In this document: one piece after another, positions 7,953 to 18,227 of the stretch
How positions within the stretch are numbered: position 1 is the first letter of the stretch
Layout of the letters: each line of letters opens with the position of its first letter
Assembly (NCBI GenBank): GCA_030950745.1
Contig: JAUZQZ010000063.1
Span: 1-32,001 of the forward strand
Direction of reading: 5' to 3'
DNA: 32,001 nt
Source: Mariprofundaceae bacterium
Lineage (GTDB): Bacteria > Pseudomonadota > Zetaproteobacteria > Mariprofundales > Mariprofundaceae
Notes under the pieces: generated by a model
What the model was told of the DNA's origin: nothing
Database searches by the model: none
Seen by the model: only the letters and a program-made list of their open reading frames with translations
Translations under genes and position numbers: made by a program

Positions 7953-9461
7953 ATGATTGATCCGCATTTGCTGGCTACGGCCATGGATCAATCCAGCGAG
8001 GCGGTGATTATTACGGACCGGCGCGGGCGCATTGAATACGTCAATGCCGCCTTTGGCCATATGATGGGCATTGCCCCCGAGGATTTAATGGATCAGCCAA
8101 TCCATGAGTATGAACCGCGCATGGCGGGAGAAGGCTGGCGGCGCTCTTTCCTGGACTGCGTGGCGAGGCGGGGGAAACCATGGCGGGAGGAAATCCGGGA
8201 GAAAGGATGGCAGACGGGAGAGGGCATCCGGGTCGTTGATTATTCCACCACGCCTGTCCGGGTAGATGGCCGCATCACGCATTTCGTCACCATCAAGCGG
8301 GACATCAGTTCCCGGCGAAATCTGGAGCAGCAATTGCAACAGGCGCAGAAGATGGAGGTGGTGGGCGCGCTGGCCGGAGGTATTGCCCATAACTTCAATA
8401 ATATGCTGGCCGCGCTGAATGGTAATGTGTATCTGCTGAACAGCATGCTGGACGGGGAATGGGATGCGGCCAAAGCCCGCGCGAAGCTGGATGCGATGAA
8501 CGGAGTCATCATGCGCGCCGCGGAGCATATTCGCGGATTATTATCCTTCGCCCGCAAGGGGCGGATGGATGTCAAAGTCTTTCCGCTTGCGCCGCTGGTT
8601 AAGGAAACACTAAAGCTGGCGGCCTCAGGCGTGCCGGAAGCCATACGTCTGGAAACGGATGTACCCGCTGACGATGATTTGCTGGTGAACAGCGACGCGG
8701 CACAGTTGCAACAGGCATTGCTGAATCTCATCAACAATGCCGTGGATGCGCTGGAGGACGTGGAACAAGCCCTTATTCGCGTGGAAGTCGCGGCAGTGGA
8801 CAGGGCGGGAAAGCGGCATGCATGCATCACGGTGACGGACAACGGTTGTGGCATGCCACAACATCTTCTGACCAAGGTTTGCGATCCGTATTTCACGACC
8901 AAACAACCGGGCAAGGGGACGGGGCTTGGGCTGGCGATGGTCAGCGGTATGGCGGATCAATGCAAGGGGATGTTTTCCATCGAGAGCCTTAAGGGGAAGG
9001 GGACGACGGTTCGCCTCTGTCTGCCGCTGGAGAAACACGAACAGCTTTCATCCAGTGACATGCCGGCCATGGCGGAAGCAGTCACTGGCCGGGGCGCATG
9101 CGTGCTCTGGGTGGATGATGACGACGATGTGCGCGAAACCGGGGCGGAAGCGCTGCGTAGCGCGGGATTTCATGTGTTGACCGCGGTGGACGGGCAGGAT
9201 GCCCTGAATGTGTTTCTTGAGCGGCGCGGTGAAATTCATGCCGCGGTGATGGATGTGATCATGCCGGAGATGGGTGGCGTCAAAGCTGCGCGGCGCATGA
9301 ACGAGGTGCGGCCCTCTTTACCCATTATATTGATGAGCGGATATGACAGTAGTGGAGAAGCGCAAACCGCATGTGATGAAGGTATCTGCGAAGGGGTCAT
9401 TAGCAAACCGGTTCAACCCGGGCAGCTTGCCGCAATGTTGCAATCTTTGATTCATGATTGA
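7953..9461 (+). CDS. PAS-domain hybrid sensor histidine kinase with C-terminal receiver
   Basis: This cytosolic two-component sensor would autophosphorylate on His and pass phosphate to its own receiver Asp. It has 502 residues and no transmembrane segment. A PAS domain spans about 5-120 ([19 protein letters not shown]). The HisKA phosphoacceptor His146 lies in [11 protein letters not shown]. The HATPase domain has N box [10 protein letters not shown] (Asn262), G1 DNGCGM, F box DPYFTTK and G2 [11 protein letters not shown]. The receiver domain, about 380-500, has the acidic patch VDDDDD, phosphoacceptor Asp434 ([10 protein letters not shown]), LMSGY and ISKP, so all catalytic residues are present. 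The HNFNN H-box is the NtrB-like or HWE-neighbour form common in soluble PAS kinases. No separate response regulator lies beside it. It follows ald by 72 nt and precedes carB. The signal and target are unknown. Confidence 0.9.
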   Translation: MIDPHLLATAMDQSSEAVIITDRRGRIEYVNAAFGHMMGIAPEDLMDQPIHEYEPRMAGEGWRRSFLDCVARRGKPWREEIREKGWQTGEGIRVVDYSTTPVRVDGRITHFVTIKRDISSRRNLEQQLQQAQKMEVVGALAGGIAHNFNNMLAALNGNVYLLNSMLDGEWDAAKARAKLDAMNGVIMRAAEHIRGLLSFARKGRMDVKVFPLAPLVKETLKLAASGVPEAIRLETDVPADDDLLVNSDAAQLQQALLNLINNAVDALEDVEQALIRVEVAAVDRAGKRHACITVTDNGCGMPQHLLTKVCDPYFTTKQPGKGTGLGLAMVSGMADQCKGMFSIESLKGKGTTVRLCLPLEKHEQLSSSDMPAMAEAVTGRGACVLWVDDDDDVRETGAEALRSAGFHVLTAVDGQDALNVFLERRGEIHAAVMDVIMPEMGGVKAARRMNEVRPSLPIILMSGYDSSGEAQTACDEGICEGVISKPVQPGQLAAMLQSLIHD

Positions 9462-9504
9462 TGACTTCGTAAAGTCATCAAAGCGCCCATGGGCGGACTT
9501 TTTT
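9458..9504 (+). terminator. Tandem hairpins ending in a U-run after the kinase gene
   Basis: A perfect 10-bp stem TTGATGACTT (9458-9467) / AAGTCATCAA (9472-9481) with loop CGTA overlaps the kinase stop codon. It is followed by the self-complementary CGCCCATGGGCG (9484-9495), then GAC and six Ts (9499-9504). AAAGTC (9471-9476) can alternatively pair with GACTTT (9496-9502) to enclose the GC stem. The two structures therefore exclude each other. The simplest reading is a Rho-independent terminator for the kinase gene. The alternative pairing leaves room for attenuation of the downstream carB gene. Confidence 0.6.
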
Positions 9505-9656
9505 ACGACTTCATCCGGACTTGTTCAGAGCTTTGGATAAATCCCCGGCAATCATCCTGAACCCGAGGTAGGCATCCAGCGTTGCTTTCCGTATGCTTCG
9601 TCCCTGCTTGGCGGAGCGCTGATTCGCCTTTTTTCAGTAAGGAGAGCTTCCGAACA

Positions 9657-12600
9657 ATGCCCCGCCGCGATGACATTGAGTCTGTTCTGATTCTGGGTGC
9701 CGGGCCGATTGTCATCGGTCAGGCCTGCGAATTTGATTATTCCGGCGTGCAGGCATGCAAGGCCCTGCGCGAAGACGGATATAGAGTGATTCTCGTGAAC
9801 TCCAATCCAGCCACCATCATGACGGATCCTGATTTTGCCGATGCAACCTATATCGAACCGGTTACATGGGAAGTGGTGGCCAGGATTATTGAAAAAGAGC
9901 ATCCGGATGCGATTTTGCCGACCATGGGTGGGCAGACGGCACTGAATTGTGCATTGAGTCTGAACAAGCACGGGATTCTGGAAAAATTTAACGTCAAATT
10001 GATCGGCGCACAGCCGGAAGCCATTGATAAAGCCGAAGACCGGGAACAGTTCAAACAGGCCATGGACTGCATCGGTCTTGAAATGGCGCGCGGTAATTTT
10101 GCGCATTCCATGGAAGACGCAAAAGTATTTGCCGAGGAAATCGGTTATCCGCTGATTATCCGGCCCAGCTTCACACTGGGGGGCTCCGGTGGCGGTATTG
10201 CCTACAATCCCGACGAATTTGAACAGATTGTGGCTTCCGGTCTGGATGCCAGTCCGACCGACGAAATTCTGGTCGAGGAATCCATGATTGGCTGGAAGGA
10301 ATTTGAAATGGAAGTGATGCGGGATGCCAATGATAACTGCGTCATTATCTGCTCCATCGAGAATGTCGATCCGATGGGGGTGCATACCGGTGATTCGATT
10401 ACGGTGGCACCGGCACAGACGCTGACCGACAAGGAATATCAGCGCATGCGTGATGCCTCGATTGCCTGTTTGCGCGAGATCGGCGTCGAAACAGGTGGCT
10501 CCAATGTGCAATTTGCCGTTAATCCGGAAGATGGCCGTCTGATTATTATTGAGATGAATCCGCGCGTGTCGCGTTCCTCAGCCCTGGCTTCCAAGGCGAC
10601 CGGATTTCCCATCGCCAAGATTGCGGCAAAGCTGGCCGTGGGTTACACGCTGGATGAGATTCGCAACGATATTACAGGTGAGACATACGCTGCCTTTGAG
10701 CCGACCATTGATTATGTCGTCACCAAGATGCCACGTTTTGCCTTTGAGAAGTTTGAGGGGGCGGATTGCCGTTTGACCACGCAGATGAAATCGGTGGGTG
10801 AAGTCATGGCTATTGGCCGCACATTCACCGAATCGCTGGGCAAGGCCATGCGAGGGCTGGAAACAGGCACATGTGGTTTTGACGGAAGCATTCCGGACGA
10901 TGTCGAGCGGGATGTGTTCCTGCAGGAGAACCTGGCCGTGCCGGGTGCGGAGCGCCTGTGGTGGCTGGGCGAGGCTTTGCGATTGGGAGAAGAGGGGGGC
11001 TGGCCAGAGGAACGCGTTGTCAACGTTACCCGCATTGACTCCTGGTTTGTACATGAAATTGCTGCCGTTATTGCGCTGGAGCAACGGCTTGCCGGACGGG
11101 ATGCGGCAACATTGACGGCAGAGGAATGGCGGGAGGCCAAGCGCGAAGGGTTGTCCGACATGCGGCTGGCACAATTGATGGATGCGGATGAAGCCGATAT
11201 TCGCAGGGTAAGGATGGAGGCGGGCGTCGTGCCTGTATTCAAGCGGGTGGACACCTGTGCGGCCGAGTTTGAGGCACACACGCCCTATCTGTATTCCACC
11301 TATGAACAGGAGTGTGAAGCACGACCGACGGATGGAAAGAAAATTATGGTGCTGGGAGGTGGCCCGAACCGTATCGGGCAGGGGATTGAATTTGATTATT
11401 GTTGCGTACATGCCGCTTTTGCCCTGAGCGAGGACGGTTTCGAGAGCATCATGGTGAATTGCAATCCCGAAACGGTATCCACCGACTATGATACGTCCGA
11501 CCGGCTGTATTTTGAACCGCTAACCTTTGAAGATGTGATGGCGATTGTTGAAACCGAGAAACCGGATGGTCTCATTGTTCAATTTGGTGGGCAGACGCCG
11601 CTGAAATTGGCGAAAGATCTGGAAGCGGCGGGCGTGCCTATTATTGGCACCAGTCCGGATATGATTGACCTGGCCGAGGATCGCGAACGTTTCCAGAAGC
11701 TGTTGCACGAGCTGGGATTACTCCAGCCTGAAAATGGTACGGCGCGTTCGGTGGAGCAGGCGCTTGGAATAGCTGTAAAGATAGGCTATCCGGTCGTGGT
11801 GCGTCCATCTTACGTATTGGGTGGGCGTGCCATGCAGATTGTGCATGACGAGGCGGGGTTGCTGCGCTATATGAAAGAGGCGGTCAGCGCCAGCCCCGAT
11901 CACCCGGTATTGCTGGATCGTTTTCTGAATCAGGCCATTGAACTGGATGTGGATGCTCTTTGTGACGGGAAACGGGTGGTGATTGGCGGTATTATGGAAC
12001 ATATTGAGGAAGCAGGTGTGCATTCCGGCGATTCAGCCTGCTGCCTGCCACCGCATTCGATTTCCGATACGGCCATTGCCGAGGTCCGCCGTCAGACAGA
12101 AATGTTGGGTCTGGCCCTGAATGTAAAGGGCTTGCTGAACATCCAGTTCGCGTTGCAGGGAGATGATTTGTATGTGTTGGAAGTCAACCCGCGCGCCAGC
12201 CGCAGCGTTCCTTTTGTTTCCAAAGCCACAGGGGTGCCATTGGCGAAAATGGCAGCACGAATCATGGCCGGGCAAAGCCTTGATGATCTTGGGCTGGATG
12301 AAGTGCCACAACCAACAACGTATCGCGCGGTAAAGGAAGCCGTATTCCCGTTTGTAAAATTCCGTGGCGTTGACCCGTTGTTGTCACCTGAAATGAAATC
12401 TACCGGCGAAGTAATGGGCATTGCAGCCGATTTTCCCACCGCTTTTAATAAGGCACAGTTGGGCGGGGGGCACCGTCTTCCTGATACGGGGAGAGTTTTT
12501 ATTTCGGTGCGGGATGTGGACAAGGAAGCCGCCGTTCGTGTGGGGCGGATGCTGGTTTCGGCGGGATTCGATCTTCTCGGCACGACGGGAACGCACGCAG

Positions 12601-12884
12601 CCTTGCAGGCAGCGGGTGTGGCGAGTTCGCATGTGGCCAAGGTGATCGATGGTGTGCGCCCGCATATCGTTGATCTCTTGCTTTCCGGCGATGTCGATCT
12701 TATTGTCAATACGACTGAAGGAACGCAAGCCATTGCCGACTCGAAATCTATCCGGCAGGCGGCACTGAATCAGGCCATTCCCTATTTTACCACCATCGCG
12801 GGGGGATTGGCTGCGGCTCAGGCAATCTTGAGTTCCGTGGACCTGATGGAAGTCAAAAGTATTCAAGCATATCACGGAGGTTAA
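9657..12884 (+). CDS. carB: Carbamoyl-phosphate synthase, large (synthetase) subunit
   Basis: The subunit makes carbamoyl phosphate from bicarbonate, ammonia (delivered from glutamine by CarA) and two ATP, for pyrimidines and arginine. The ATG at 9657 has AAGGAGAG 10 nt upstream and gives [22 protein letters not shown], the standard N-terminus; a longer open frame from 9582 adds 25 non-homologous residues. Length is 1075 residues (family about 1070). Order: first ATP-grasp half ([37 protein letters not shown]), an oligomerisation region, second ATP-grasp half ([37 protein letters not shown]), and a C-terminal MGS-like allosteric domain ([13 protein letters not shown]). greA follows after 3 nt. 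The partner carA is absent upstream, where a histidine kinase gene sits instead. Confidence 0.98.
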   Translation: MPRRDDIESVLILGAGPIVIGQACEFDYSGVQACKALREDGYRVILVNSNPATIMTDPDFADATYIEPVTWEVVARIIEKEHPDAILPTMGGQTALNCALSLNKHGILEKFNVKLIGAQPEAIDKAEDREQFKQAMDCIGLEMARGNFAHSMEDAKVFAEEIGYPLIIRPSFTLGGSGGGIAYNPDEFEQIVASGLDASPTDEILVEESMIGWKEFEMEVMRDANDNCVIICSIENVDPMGVHTGDSITVAPAQTLTDKEYQRMRDASIACLREIGVETGGSNVQFAVNPEDGRLIIIEMNPRVSRSSALASKATGFPIAKIAAKLAVGYTLDEIRNDITGETYAAFEPTIDYVVTKMPRFAFEKFEGADCRLTTQMKSVGEVMAIGRTFTESLGKAMRGLETGTCGFDGSIPDDVERDVFLQENLAVPGAERLWWLGEALRLGEEGGWPEERVVNVTRIDSWFVHEIAAVIALEQRLAGRDAATLTAEEWREAKREGLSDMRLAQLMDADEADIRRVRMEAGVVPVFKRVDTCAAEFEAHTPYLYSTYEQECEARPTDGKKIMVLGGGPNRIGQGIEFDYCCVHAAFALSEDGFESIMVNCNPETVSTDYDTSDRLYFEPLTFEDVMAIVETEKPDGLIVQFGGQTPLKLAKDLEAAGVPIIGTSPDMIDLAEDRERFQKLLHELGLLQPENGTARSVEQALGIAVKIGYPVVVRPSYVLGGRAMQIVHDEAGLLRYMKEAVSASPDHPVLLDRFLNQAIELDVDALCDGKRVVIGGIMEHIEEAGVHSGDSACCLPPHSISDTAIAEVRRQTEMLGLALNVKGLLNIQFALQGDDLYVLEVNPRASRSVPFVSKATGVPLAKMAARIMAGQSLDDLGLDEVPQPTTYRAVKEAVFPFVKFRGVDPLLSPEMKSTGEVMGIAADFPTAFNKAQLGGGHRLPDTGRVFISVRDVDKEAAVRVGRMLVSAGFDLLGTTGTHAALQAAGVASSHVAKVIDGVRPHIVDLLLSGDVDLIVNTTEGTQAIADSKSIRQAALNQAIPYFTTIAGGLAAAQAILSSVDLMEVKSIQAYHGG

Positions 12885-12887
12885 CCG

Positions 12888-13361
12888 GTGGAACGTGTTC
12901 CAATGACGAAGCAGGGTGCTGAAGCCTTGCGAAAAGAATTGAAGTTTTTGAAGAGTGAAAAACGGTTTCAGATTGTTGAAGCAATTGCTACCGCCCGGGC
13001 GCATGGCGATCTGTCCGAGAATGCCGAGTACCATGCGGCCAAGGAAGAACAGGGTTTCAACGAAGGGCGTATCGGCAATATTGAAGACAAGCTGGCCCGC
13101 GCGCATGTGATTGATCCATCCGGTATTCATTCAGATAAAATTGTGTTTGGCGCTACGGTAGAGCTGATCGATATGGATTCCGGTGTGGAAGTCAAATACC
13201 AGATCGTAGGTGTGGACGAGGCCAATATCGAACAAAATAAGGTGTCCATTACATCACCCATTGCCCGCTCAATGATTGGTAAAGAGCCCGGTGATATAGC
13301 CGTTGTGCAGGCACCCGGTGGTGAACGTGAATATGAGATACAGGATGTTCGTTATGTTTGA
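12888..13361 (+). CDS. greA: Transcription elongation factor GreA
   Basis: GreA enters the RNA polymerase secondary channel and stimulates cleavage of backtracked transcripts. The protein has 157 residues, the usual length. The N-terminal coiled coil carries the functional tip [15 protein letters not shown] with the catalytic acidic pair (Asp and Glu of DLSENAEY). The C-terminal FKBP-like domain includes GATVELID and [14 protein letters not shown]. The start is GTG at 12888, with ACGGAGG ending 7 nt before it. The gene lies 3 nt after carB, so both are very likely on one transcript, an arrangement shared with many proteobacteria. The stop overlaps the next gene by 8 nt. Confidence 0.97.
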   Translation: MERVPMTKQGAEALRKELKFLKSEKRFQIVEAIATARAHGDLSENAEYHAAKEEQGFNEGRIGNIEDKLARAHVIDPSGIHSDKIVFGATVELIDMDSGVEVKYQIVGVDEANIEQNKVSITSPIARSMIGKEPGDIAVVQAPGGEREYEIQDVRYV

Positions 13362-13851
13362 TTGTCCCTGTTTTTCACTGGCATGTCTGCGTGCGGGGTC
13401 GGTACGGTTATCGCTGGCATTGGTGCTGGCGCTTCTGGTTGTTCCAGGATATGTAGTTGTGCCTGTATTGTTTGCCAATCTGGACAGTCACGCGTTGGCA
13501 GGCCATTTGGCTGGAAATATCTTTCATATCGTCAACCGTGGTATCCTGCTGTTATTGCTGGCTGTAGCAGCCTTTTGGTGGAAGCAGGGCGTGGGGCGCT
13601 GGCGTTGGACCATGCTAGTGATTGTGGCATGTCTGGTGGGACTTAACGAGTTTCTATTGTCGCCCGTACTGGAAAGCCTGAAATCAGCGATGGGTTCGAT
13701 AGATACGTTACCGGCGGGTGATCCAAAACGGATTGAGTTCGGTATCTGGCATGGCGTGAGCTTTATTTTACATTTGTTTTCTTCACTGGTGGCGGTGCTG
13801 CTGGTTGCACCGGGACAGTCTGAGTGCGGGAGAGGGCATTGCAAGCCATAA
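13354..13851 (+). CDS. DUF4149-like small integral membrane protein
   Basis: This is a membrane protein of about 165 residues with four predicted hydrophobic segments: near the N-terminus ([22 protein letters not shown]), at about 60-75 ([14 protein letters not shown]), at about 85-100 ([18 protein letters not shown]) and at the C-terminus ([15 protein letters not shown]). The PVLF...AG...GNIF pattern after the first helix and the late E...WH...S segment match the DUF4149/TMEM205-like family, whose function is unknown. The ATG at 13354 follows CAGGA by 8 nt and overlaps greA by 8 nt. Longer starts lie inside greA and lack ribosome sites. It overlaps the following permease gene by 28 nt, indicating translational coupling within the carB-greA transcript. 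Confidence 0.65.
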   Translation: MFDCPCFSLACLRAGSVRLSLALVLALLVVPGYVVVPVLFANLDSHALAGHLAGNIFHIVNRGILLLLLAVAAFWWKQGVGRWRWTMLVIVACLVGLNEFLLSPVLESLKSAMGSIDTLPAGDPKRIEFGIWHGVSFILHLFSSLVAVLLVAPGQSECGRGHCKP

Positions 13852-14921
13852 AAACATGGGTGGAACGGCAACTTGCGGACACCGAGATGGTTGCGCTGAT
13901 GGCATCCCTTCTGGTGCTGTTCGGGTTGCTGGCGCTGTTCGGAGATACACTTGCACCCGTTCTTGTGGCTATTGCCATGGCCTATGTTCTGGATGGAGTG
14001 ATGGATCTGTTGGGGCGTTGCCGTGTGCCTCGCCTGATCAGTATCTTTCTGGTCGGTGCAGGTGCAATTTTGTTTATCCTGTTTACTTTGCTGGCTGTTG
14101 TACCGCTCTTGAGCGAACAAGTCGGTCGTCTGGTGTCACAGGCGCCACATTATGTTTCCAGCCTGCGCGATTCGTTACATACGTTGCAAAACCAGTACGC
14201 CAGCTGGATTAATCCGGATTATGTCCAACGTCTGGCATCGCTTGTGGCCGGTAAGCTTCAGGAATGGGGTGCAGCGGTCTTTTCCTTTTCTCTGGCTTCC
14301 ATTCCGGGGTTGATTACCCTGCTTGTTTATGTGGTTTTGGTGCCGGTGCTGGTATTTTTCCTGCTCAAGGACAAAGGGGTCCTGATTACATGGGGTCAGC
14401 AGTTTTTGCCCCGCCATCGCGTGTTGCTTAGCCGGGTCTGGAGTGAGGTGGATATTCAGATCGGAAACTATATCCGTGGTAAATTCTGGGAAATGTTTGT
14501 GGTTGGCGTGGTTACCTGGCTGGTTTTATGGTGGTGTGGACATCAATATGCACCGCTCCTGGGAGCGTTGACCGGTATTTCGGTGTGGATTCCCTTTGTG
14601 GGGGCTGCCGTGGTGACGATACCGGTGGTGTTGCTGTCATTCTTTCAGTGGGGAATATCTGATGCCACCTTGTATGCTCTGATTGCCTACGGTGTGGTAC
14701 AGGCACTGGATGCCAACCTTCTGGTGCCGTGGCTGTTCTCCGAAGTGGTGAATATTCATCCCATCGCCATTATTGTGGCTATTCTGGTGTTTGGCAGCCT
14801 GTGGGGTGTGTTGGGTATATTTATTGCTATTCCAATGGCGGCTCTGGTGCAGAGCGTATTGCAGGTGATGATGGGACGAAAATCATCGGAGGTGATCGCC
14901 GAAAATGTCCAAGAGCATTGA
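13824..14921 (+). CDS. AI-2E family (PerM/YdiK-type) membrane permease
   Basis: This is a polytopic inner-membrane protein of 365 residues from the family once linked to autoinducer-2 export and now including sodium/proton antiporters and other exporters. Paired N-terminal helices (MASLLVLFGLLALFG; APVLVAIAMAYVLDG) are followed by a helix FLVGAGAILFILFTLLAVVPLL. A large soluble segment follows (about 95-150). The conserved core then comes: LLVYVVLVPVLVFFLLKD, GKFWEMFVVGVVTWL, LLGALTGISVWIPFVGA, and LVPWLFSEVVNIHPIAIIVAILVFGSLWGVLGIFIAIPMAA. The family hallmark P-x-x-G and HP motifs are present. The start is GTG at 13824; a TTG at 13839 behind GAGAGG is a possible alternative. The substrate is unknown. 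Confidence 0.85.
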   Translation: MRERALQAIKTWVERQLADTEMVALMASLLVLFGLLALFGDTLAPVLVAIAMAYVLDGVMDLLGRCRVPRLISIFLVGAGAILFILFTLLAVVPLLSEQVGRLVSQAPHYVSSLRDSLHTLQNQYASWINPDYVQRLASLVAGKLQEWGAAVFSFSLASIPGLITLLVYVVLVPVLVFFLLKDKGVLITWGQQFLPRHRVLLSRVWSEVDIQIGNYIRGKFWEMFVVGVVTWLVLWWCGHQYAPLLGALTGISVWIPFVGAAVVTIPVVLLSFFQWGISDATLYALIAYGVVQALDANLLVPWLFSEVVNIHPIAIIVAILVFGSLWGVLGIFIAIPMAALVQSVLQVMMGRKSSEVIAENVQEH

Positions 14922-14996
14922 CACTTCGTGGGCCGGCTTTAGTTTTCGCACGCGCCGATTATTAGACACAGCCATATATCAGAGAGGAAATATAAC

Positions 14997-15677
14997 GTGA
15001 CCAGTTCATCAAAGGAACCACAGCCAAATCCATCCGCTGTCAGTCAGGAAGAAATGAATGGGCTAAAGCGCGATATGCGTTCGGCACATCTGGCGGCATG
15101 GGTCCAGGGAAACCAACAGAAGATTATTGCCGCCATCGTCGCCCTGCTGCTCGTGATCGTGGGCGCCAGCCTGTGGAGACAACATATTACCACACAACGC
15201 GTATCGGCTGCCACTCTCTACCATCAGGCCTTGAATTCGTCAGATGCAGAGGCCAAACGTGCCTTGCTGGAAAAAGTGGTGAAAGACTACGCCAGCACCG
15301 CTTATGGCGGTATGGCACAACTTCTCCTGGCTAAAGTGGATCAGGAGCATGCCGATCAGCACCTTGAAGCCTTACTTTCAAGTTCGGCGGTAGATCAGGG
15401 AATGCGTTGGCAGGCACAACTTGACCTTGCCCGGGTCTGGTTGCACAAGGGTGATAAGGCGCAGGCAAGGAAAATCCTGGGAAAATCTGTAGGTAAGGAT
15501 TACGAGCAATTGCGCCATTATTTAATGGCCGAAGCTTCCGGAAAGGATGCGGACCGCATAGCTCATCTTGAACAGGCATTAAATTCCATTTCACACGATA
15601 CGGAGTTGAAGAAACATATCGAAAAGCGTTTGGCTGAACTCAAGTCTTCTCCCGGTACAGGCGTTTCCAGCCGATGA
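14997..15677 (+). CDS. yfgM: YfgM-like membrane-anchored TPR protein
   Basis: This is a periplasmic tetratricopeptide protein tethered by one N-terminal helix. In E. coli YfgM associates with PpiD and the SecYEG translocon as an envelope-protein chaperone. The 226 residues comprise a polar cytosolic leader (1-40), a membrane helix IIAAIVALLLVIVGASLW (about 42-60) and a helical TPR-like region (SAATLYHQAL, TAYGGMAQLLLAKV, RWQAQLDLARVWLHKGDKAQA). The start is GTG at 14997 with GAGAGGA upstream. bamB begins inside its stop codon (ATGA overlap), and der follows. This yfgM-bamB-der order is a well-known proteobacterial cluster and supports the assignment. The 75 bp before it hold no gene and may contain a promoter. 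Confidence 0.85.
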   Translation: MTSSSKEPQPNPSAVSQEEMNGLKRDMRSAHLAAWVQGNQQKIIAAIVALLLVIVGASLWRQHITTQRVSAATLYHQALNSSDAEAKRALLEKVVKDYASTAYGGMAQLLLAKVDQEHADQHLEALLSSSAVDQGMRWQAQLDLARVWLHKGDKAQARKILGKSVGKDYEQLRHYLMAEASGKDADRIAHLEQALNSISHDTELKKHIEKRLAELKSSPGTGVSSR

Positions 15678-16831
15678 AGCACTGCTTCCGCTGTCTGCCC
15701 GCCTGGGTGGCCGGCTTTTTAATATTGACTGCTTGTGCTTCAACACCGGAGATTCAGGAAAACACCTCAGCGGCAGGGAAAAATACAGCAGAAAAGCCAG
15801 TAGTGATGACGGGCCTTGCCAGTCTGGATATGGTCTGGGTTATGGATGTGGATCAGCGCCACCCCATGTCACCCGCAGGTTTTTCTCAACCGGCTCTTGC
15901 AGAGCAAGAAATTATTATCGGTGGCCGGGACAAACGTGTGCATGTTTATGATTTACATGGCAATGAATTGCGCCGCATTGCCATTGAAGCTGCATGTGAA
16001 TCGGGTGCACTGGCACTGAATCCGGGGTTGGTGGTGCTTGGCGATGTAAACGGAACGCTCTATGGCATCAATCCTCAGACCGGGCGTATTTTGTGGCGAC
16101 AACGGTTATCTTCAGTGATGTTAGGCCATCCGGTCAAGGTAGATAATGATTTTATGGTACAAACTGCTGATAACCGTATCTATCGGTTTTCCCCCGAGGG
16201 AAAGAAACGCTGGAGCTATGCTGGCCAGCCAGGTGGATTGATCATGCATCAGGGGTCTGCGCCGCGTGTGTTCGGGGATACAGTTTACGCCATCTTTACC
16301 AATGGCGATGTGGTGGCCTTGCGGGCAGGTTCAGGTGATCTGATTTGGCGGCGGCAACTCCTGTTGGATACGAGTGCCGTTACGTTGAACGAAATGAAAG
16401 TCCCAGTTGCCGATCCGGTGCTGGCCGGGAACGTCCTGATTGTATCCTTTTATCAGGGAGATGTGATTGCGTTGTCCGTCACGGACGGCCAACGGCTCTG
16501 GCAACGGCATTTATCGCTGAAATCCACACCGATAGTACAAGGTAAACGCTTGCTTGCAGCGACCAGTAATGGTGCGGTTGTTTCTCTGGATACGGCCAGT
16601 GGTGAAACGCTCTGGCGGCAGAAGTTAAGCGTGGGTGAGCTGGTTGGGCCCGCCCTGTCACAGGGGAAGCTGTTTGCCGGTGATGATCATGGGTATGTTT
16701 ATGCACTTACCCATGATGGGCGCAAGATTGGAGTGCTGAGTCTTTCGGGCCGCATAGACCGACCGCCGACCACTGTTCCCGGTGGCGTTTTGGTTCGAAA
16801 TAATTTGGGCGGCCTCTACCTGATTCGATGA
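15674..16831 (+). CDS. bamB: Outer membrane protein assembly factor BamB (lipoprotein)
   Basis: BamB is a periplasmic lipoprotein of the BAM complex that helps insert beta-barrel proteins into the outer membrane. It has 385 residues. The signal peptide MKHCFRCLPAWVAGFLILTAC ends in lipobox LTAC with the acylated Cys at 21. The residue after it is Ala, not Asp, which favours outer-membrane sorting. The remainder forms a PQQ-type eight-bladed propeller: repeated blades such as GTLYGINPQTGRILWRQRL, GDVVALRAGSGDLIWRRQL, GDVIALSVTDGQRLWQRHL and GAVVSLDTASGETLWRQKL, each ending in a W-R-Q/H motif. The ATG overlaps the yfgM stop by 4 nt, and der follows within 14 nt. Confidence 0.95.
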   Translation: MKHCFRCLPAWVAGFLILTACASTPEIQENTSAAGKNTAEKPVVMTGLASLDMVWVMDVDQRHPMSPAGFSQPALAEQEIIIGGRDKRVHVYDLHGNELRRIAIEAACESGALALNPGLVVLGDVNGTLYGINPQTGRILWRQRLSSVMLGHPVKVDNDFMVQTADNRIYRFSPEGKKRWSYAGQPGGLIMHQGSAPRVFGDTVYAIFTNGDVVALRAGSGDLIWRRQLLLDTSAVTLNEMKVPVADPVLAGNVLIVSFYQGDVIALSVTDGQRLWQRHLSLKSTPIVQGKRLLAATSNGAVVSLDTASGETLWRQKLSVGELVGPALSQGKLFAGDDHGYVYALTHDGRKIGVLSLSGRIDRPPTTVPGGVLVRNNLGGLYLIR

Positions 16832-16844
16832 TACAGGTGTGCTG

Positions 16845-18227
16845 ATGGGGACCGCCCTCCAGGTGATTGCCATCGTAGGCCGCCCCAATGTTGGAAAATC
16901 AACCCTGTTCAATAGTTTGATTCGGCAACGTAAAGCCATTGTTGGCGACAGGCCCGGCGTAACCGTGGATCGTCTGGAGTCTGAATGGCGGCTGGGTGAA
17001 CGCAAGGTGACGCTTGTGGATACCGGTGGTATTGGCCACGAAGATCCTGGTGGTGCATCCGAACAACGTGATATGCAATTCTGCATTGAACAGCAGGTGG
17101 AAGCCGCACTGGATGTGGCCGATCTGGTGATGTTTGTGGTGGATGGTGAGGCAGGCCTGACTCCGGTGGACCAGTCGGTGGCGGATAAGCTACGCCGTCG
17201 GAATATGAATGTGGTGCTGGTGGTCAACAAGGCTGAAAATCCGGATATGGCGGCGGAGTTCTTTTCTCTCGGCATGGGTGATCCGGTTGCGGTGTCCGCC
17301 TTACATGAACATGGCATTCGTCAGTTACGGGACATGCTTGATCAGCGGTTACCCAGGAAACAATCACCCGAACAACATGTAAGTGATATCCCGGCAAGCC
17401 ATATCGTTGCCCGCCTTGCTGTCATAGGTCGCCCGAACGTTGGAAAGTCTACACTGATCAATGCATGGCTGGGCCGGGAACGTATGGTGGTCAGTTCCAA
17501 AGCAGGCACCACGCGCGATGCCGTGGATGTGGACATGCCGTATGTAGATAAGGAAAACGAAGGGGTGGTGCGTCTGGTGGATACGGCGGGGCAACGGCGG
17601 CATGCGCGAATCAGCGATGTCATCGAATTTGTGGCGCGCGTAAAAGCGCAACAGGCGTTTGCACGGGCTGATGCCGCGATGCTTCTGCTGGATGGCAGCG
17701 AAGACGTGGCCGAACAGGATATGAGGTTGATGGGCCTGGCACAGGAAAAAGGCTGCGCGTTGCTGGTTGCCGTGAACAAGGTTGACCTGCTGGATGCTGA
17801 GGCATGGAAATACTATGCTGAACGTCTGGATTTCCGTATGCGCAGTCTTGCGGATATTCCTGTGTTTCGTATTGCCGCGAAACAGAGCAAGGGTGTGAAG
17901 GGCTTACTGAAACATGCGGTGCAGGCAGCTCGGCGGAACCGGGTAACTCTGAATACAGGAGAGTTGAACCGCTGGCTTACAATAGCGCAGGAAAAGCAAC
18001 AGCCACCCAGTGACGACGGGGCTGCGGTACGTATGAAATATTGTACTCAGGTTTCCACAGCCCCGCCCGTTATCAAGATATTCTGCAATCGTCCCAAGGC
18101 GATGAAACAAACGTATCGCCGCTATCTGGAGCGTGATTTTCGTAAACGCTTCAACCTTCCCGGCGTTCCGGTCCGTCTGGAGTTTTCGACAACGGATAAT
18201 CCATACGGTGGGCGAGGGAAGCGCTAG
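16845..18227 (+). CDS. der: Ribosome biogenesis GTPase Der (EngA)
   Basis: Der is an essential double-GTPase that acts in 50S subunit maturation. It has about 460 residues. Both G domains show the P-loop GRPNVGKST. The first also has DTGG and NKAE; the second has DTAGQRRHAR and NKVD. A C-terminal KH-like domain follows, ending FNLPGVPVRLEF. The G4 motif of the first domain reads NKAE, not NKxD, which is a known variant in this family. Two start choices exist: GTG at 16839 and ATG at 16845. The ATG is preferred because ACAGG then lies 7 nt upstream. The stop TAG shares its last base with the GTG of ratA. Confidence 0.97.
   Translation: MGTALQVIAIVGRPNVGKSTLFNSLIRQRKAIVGDRPGVTVDRLESEWRLGERKVTLVDTGGIGHEDPGGASEQRDMQFCIEQQVEAALDVADLVMFVVDGEAGLTPVDQSVADKLRRRNMNVVLVVNKAENPDMAAEFFSLGMGDPVAVSALHEHGIRQLRDMLDQRLPRKQSPEQHVSDIPASHIVARLAVIGRPNVGKSTLINAWLGRERMVVSSKAGTTRDAVDVDMPYVDKENEGVVRLVDTAGQRRHARISDVIEFVARVKAQQAFARADAAMLLLDGSEDVAEQDMRLMGLAQEKGCALLVAVNKVDLLDAEAWKYYAERLDFRMRSLADIPVFRIAAKQSKGVKGLLKHAVQAARRNRVTLNTGELNRWLTIAQEKQQPPSDDGAAVRMKYCTQVSTAPPVIKIFCNRPKAMKQTYRRYLERDFRKRFNLPGVPVRLEFSTTDNPYGGRGKR

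Noticed and set aside
9552-10511. 319-codon minus-strand open frame opposite carB
   Set aside because: It lies wholly over the carB promoter and coding region and has His/Asn/Cys-rich composition typical of an antisense shadow.
13303-13353. Longer start for the DUF4149-like protein
   Set aside because: The extra 17 codons are inside greA and lack a ribosome site; the ATG at 13354 follows CAGGA at good spacing.
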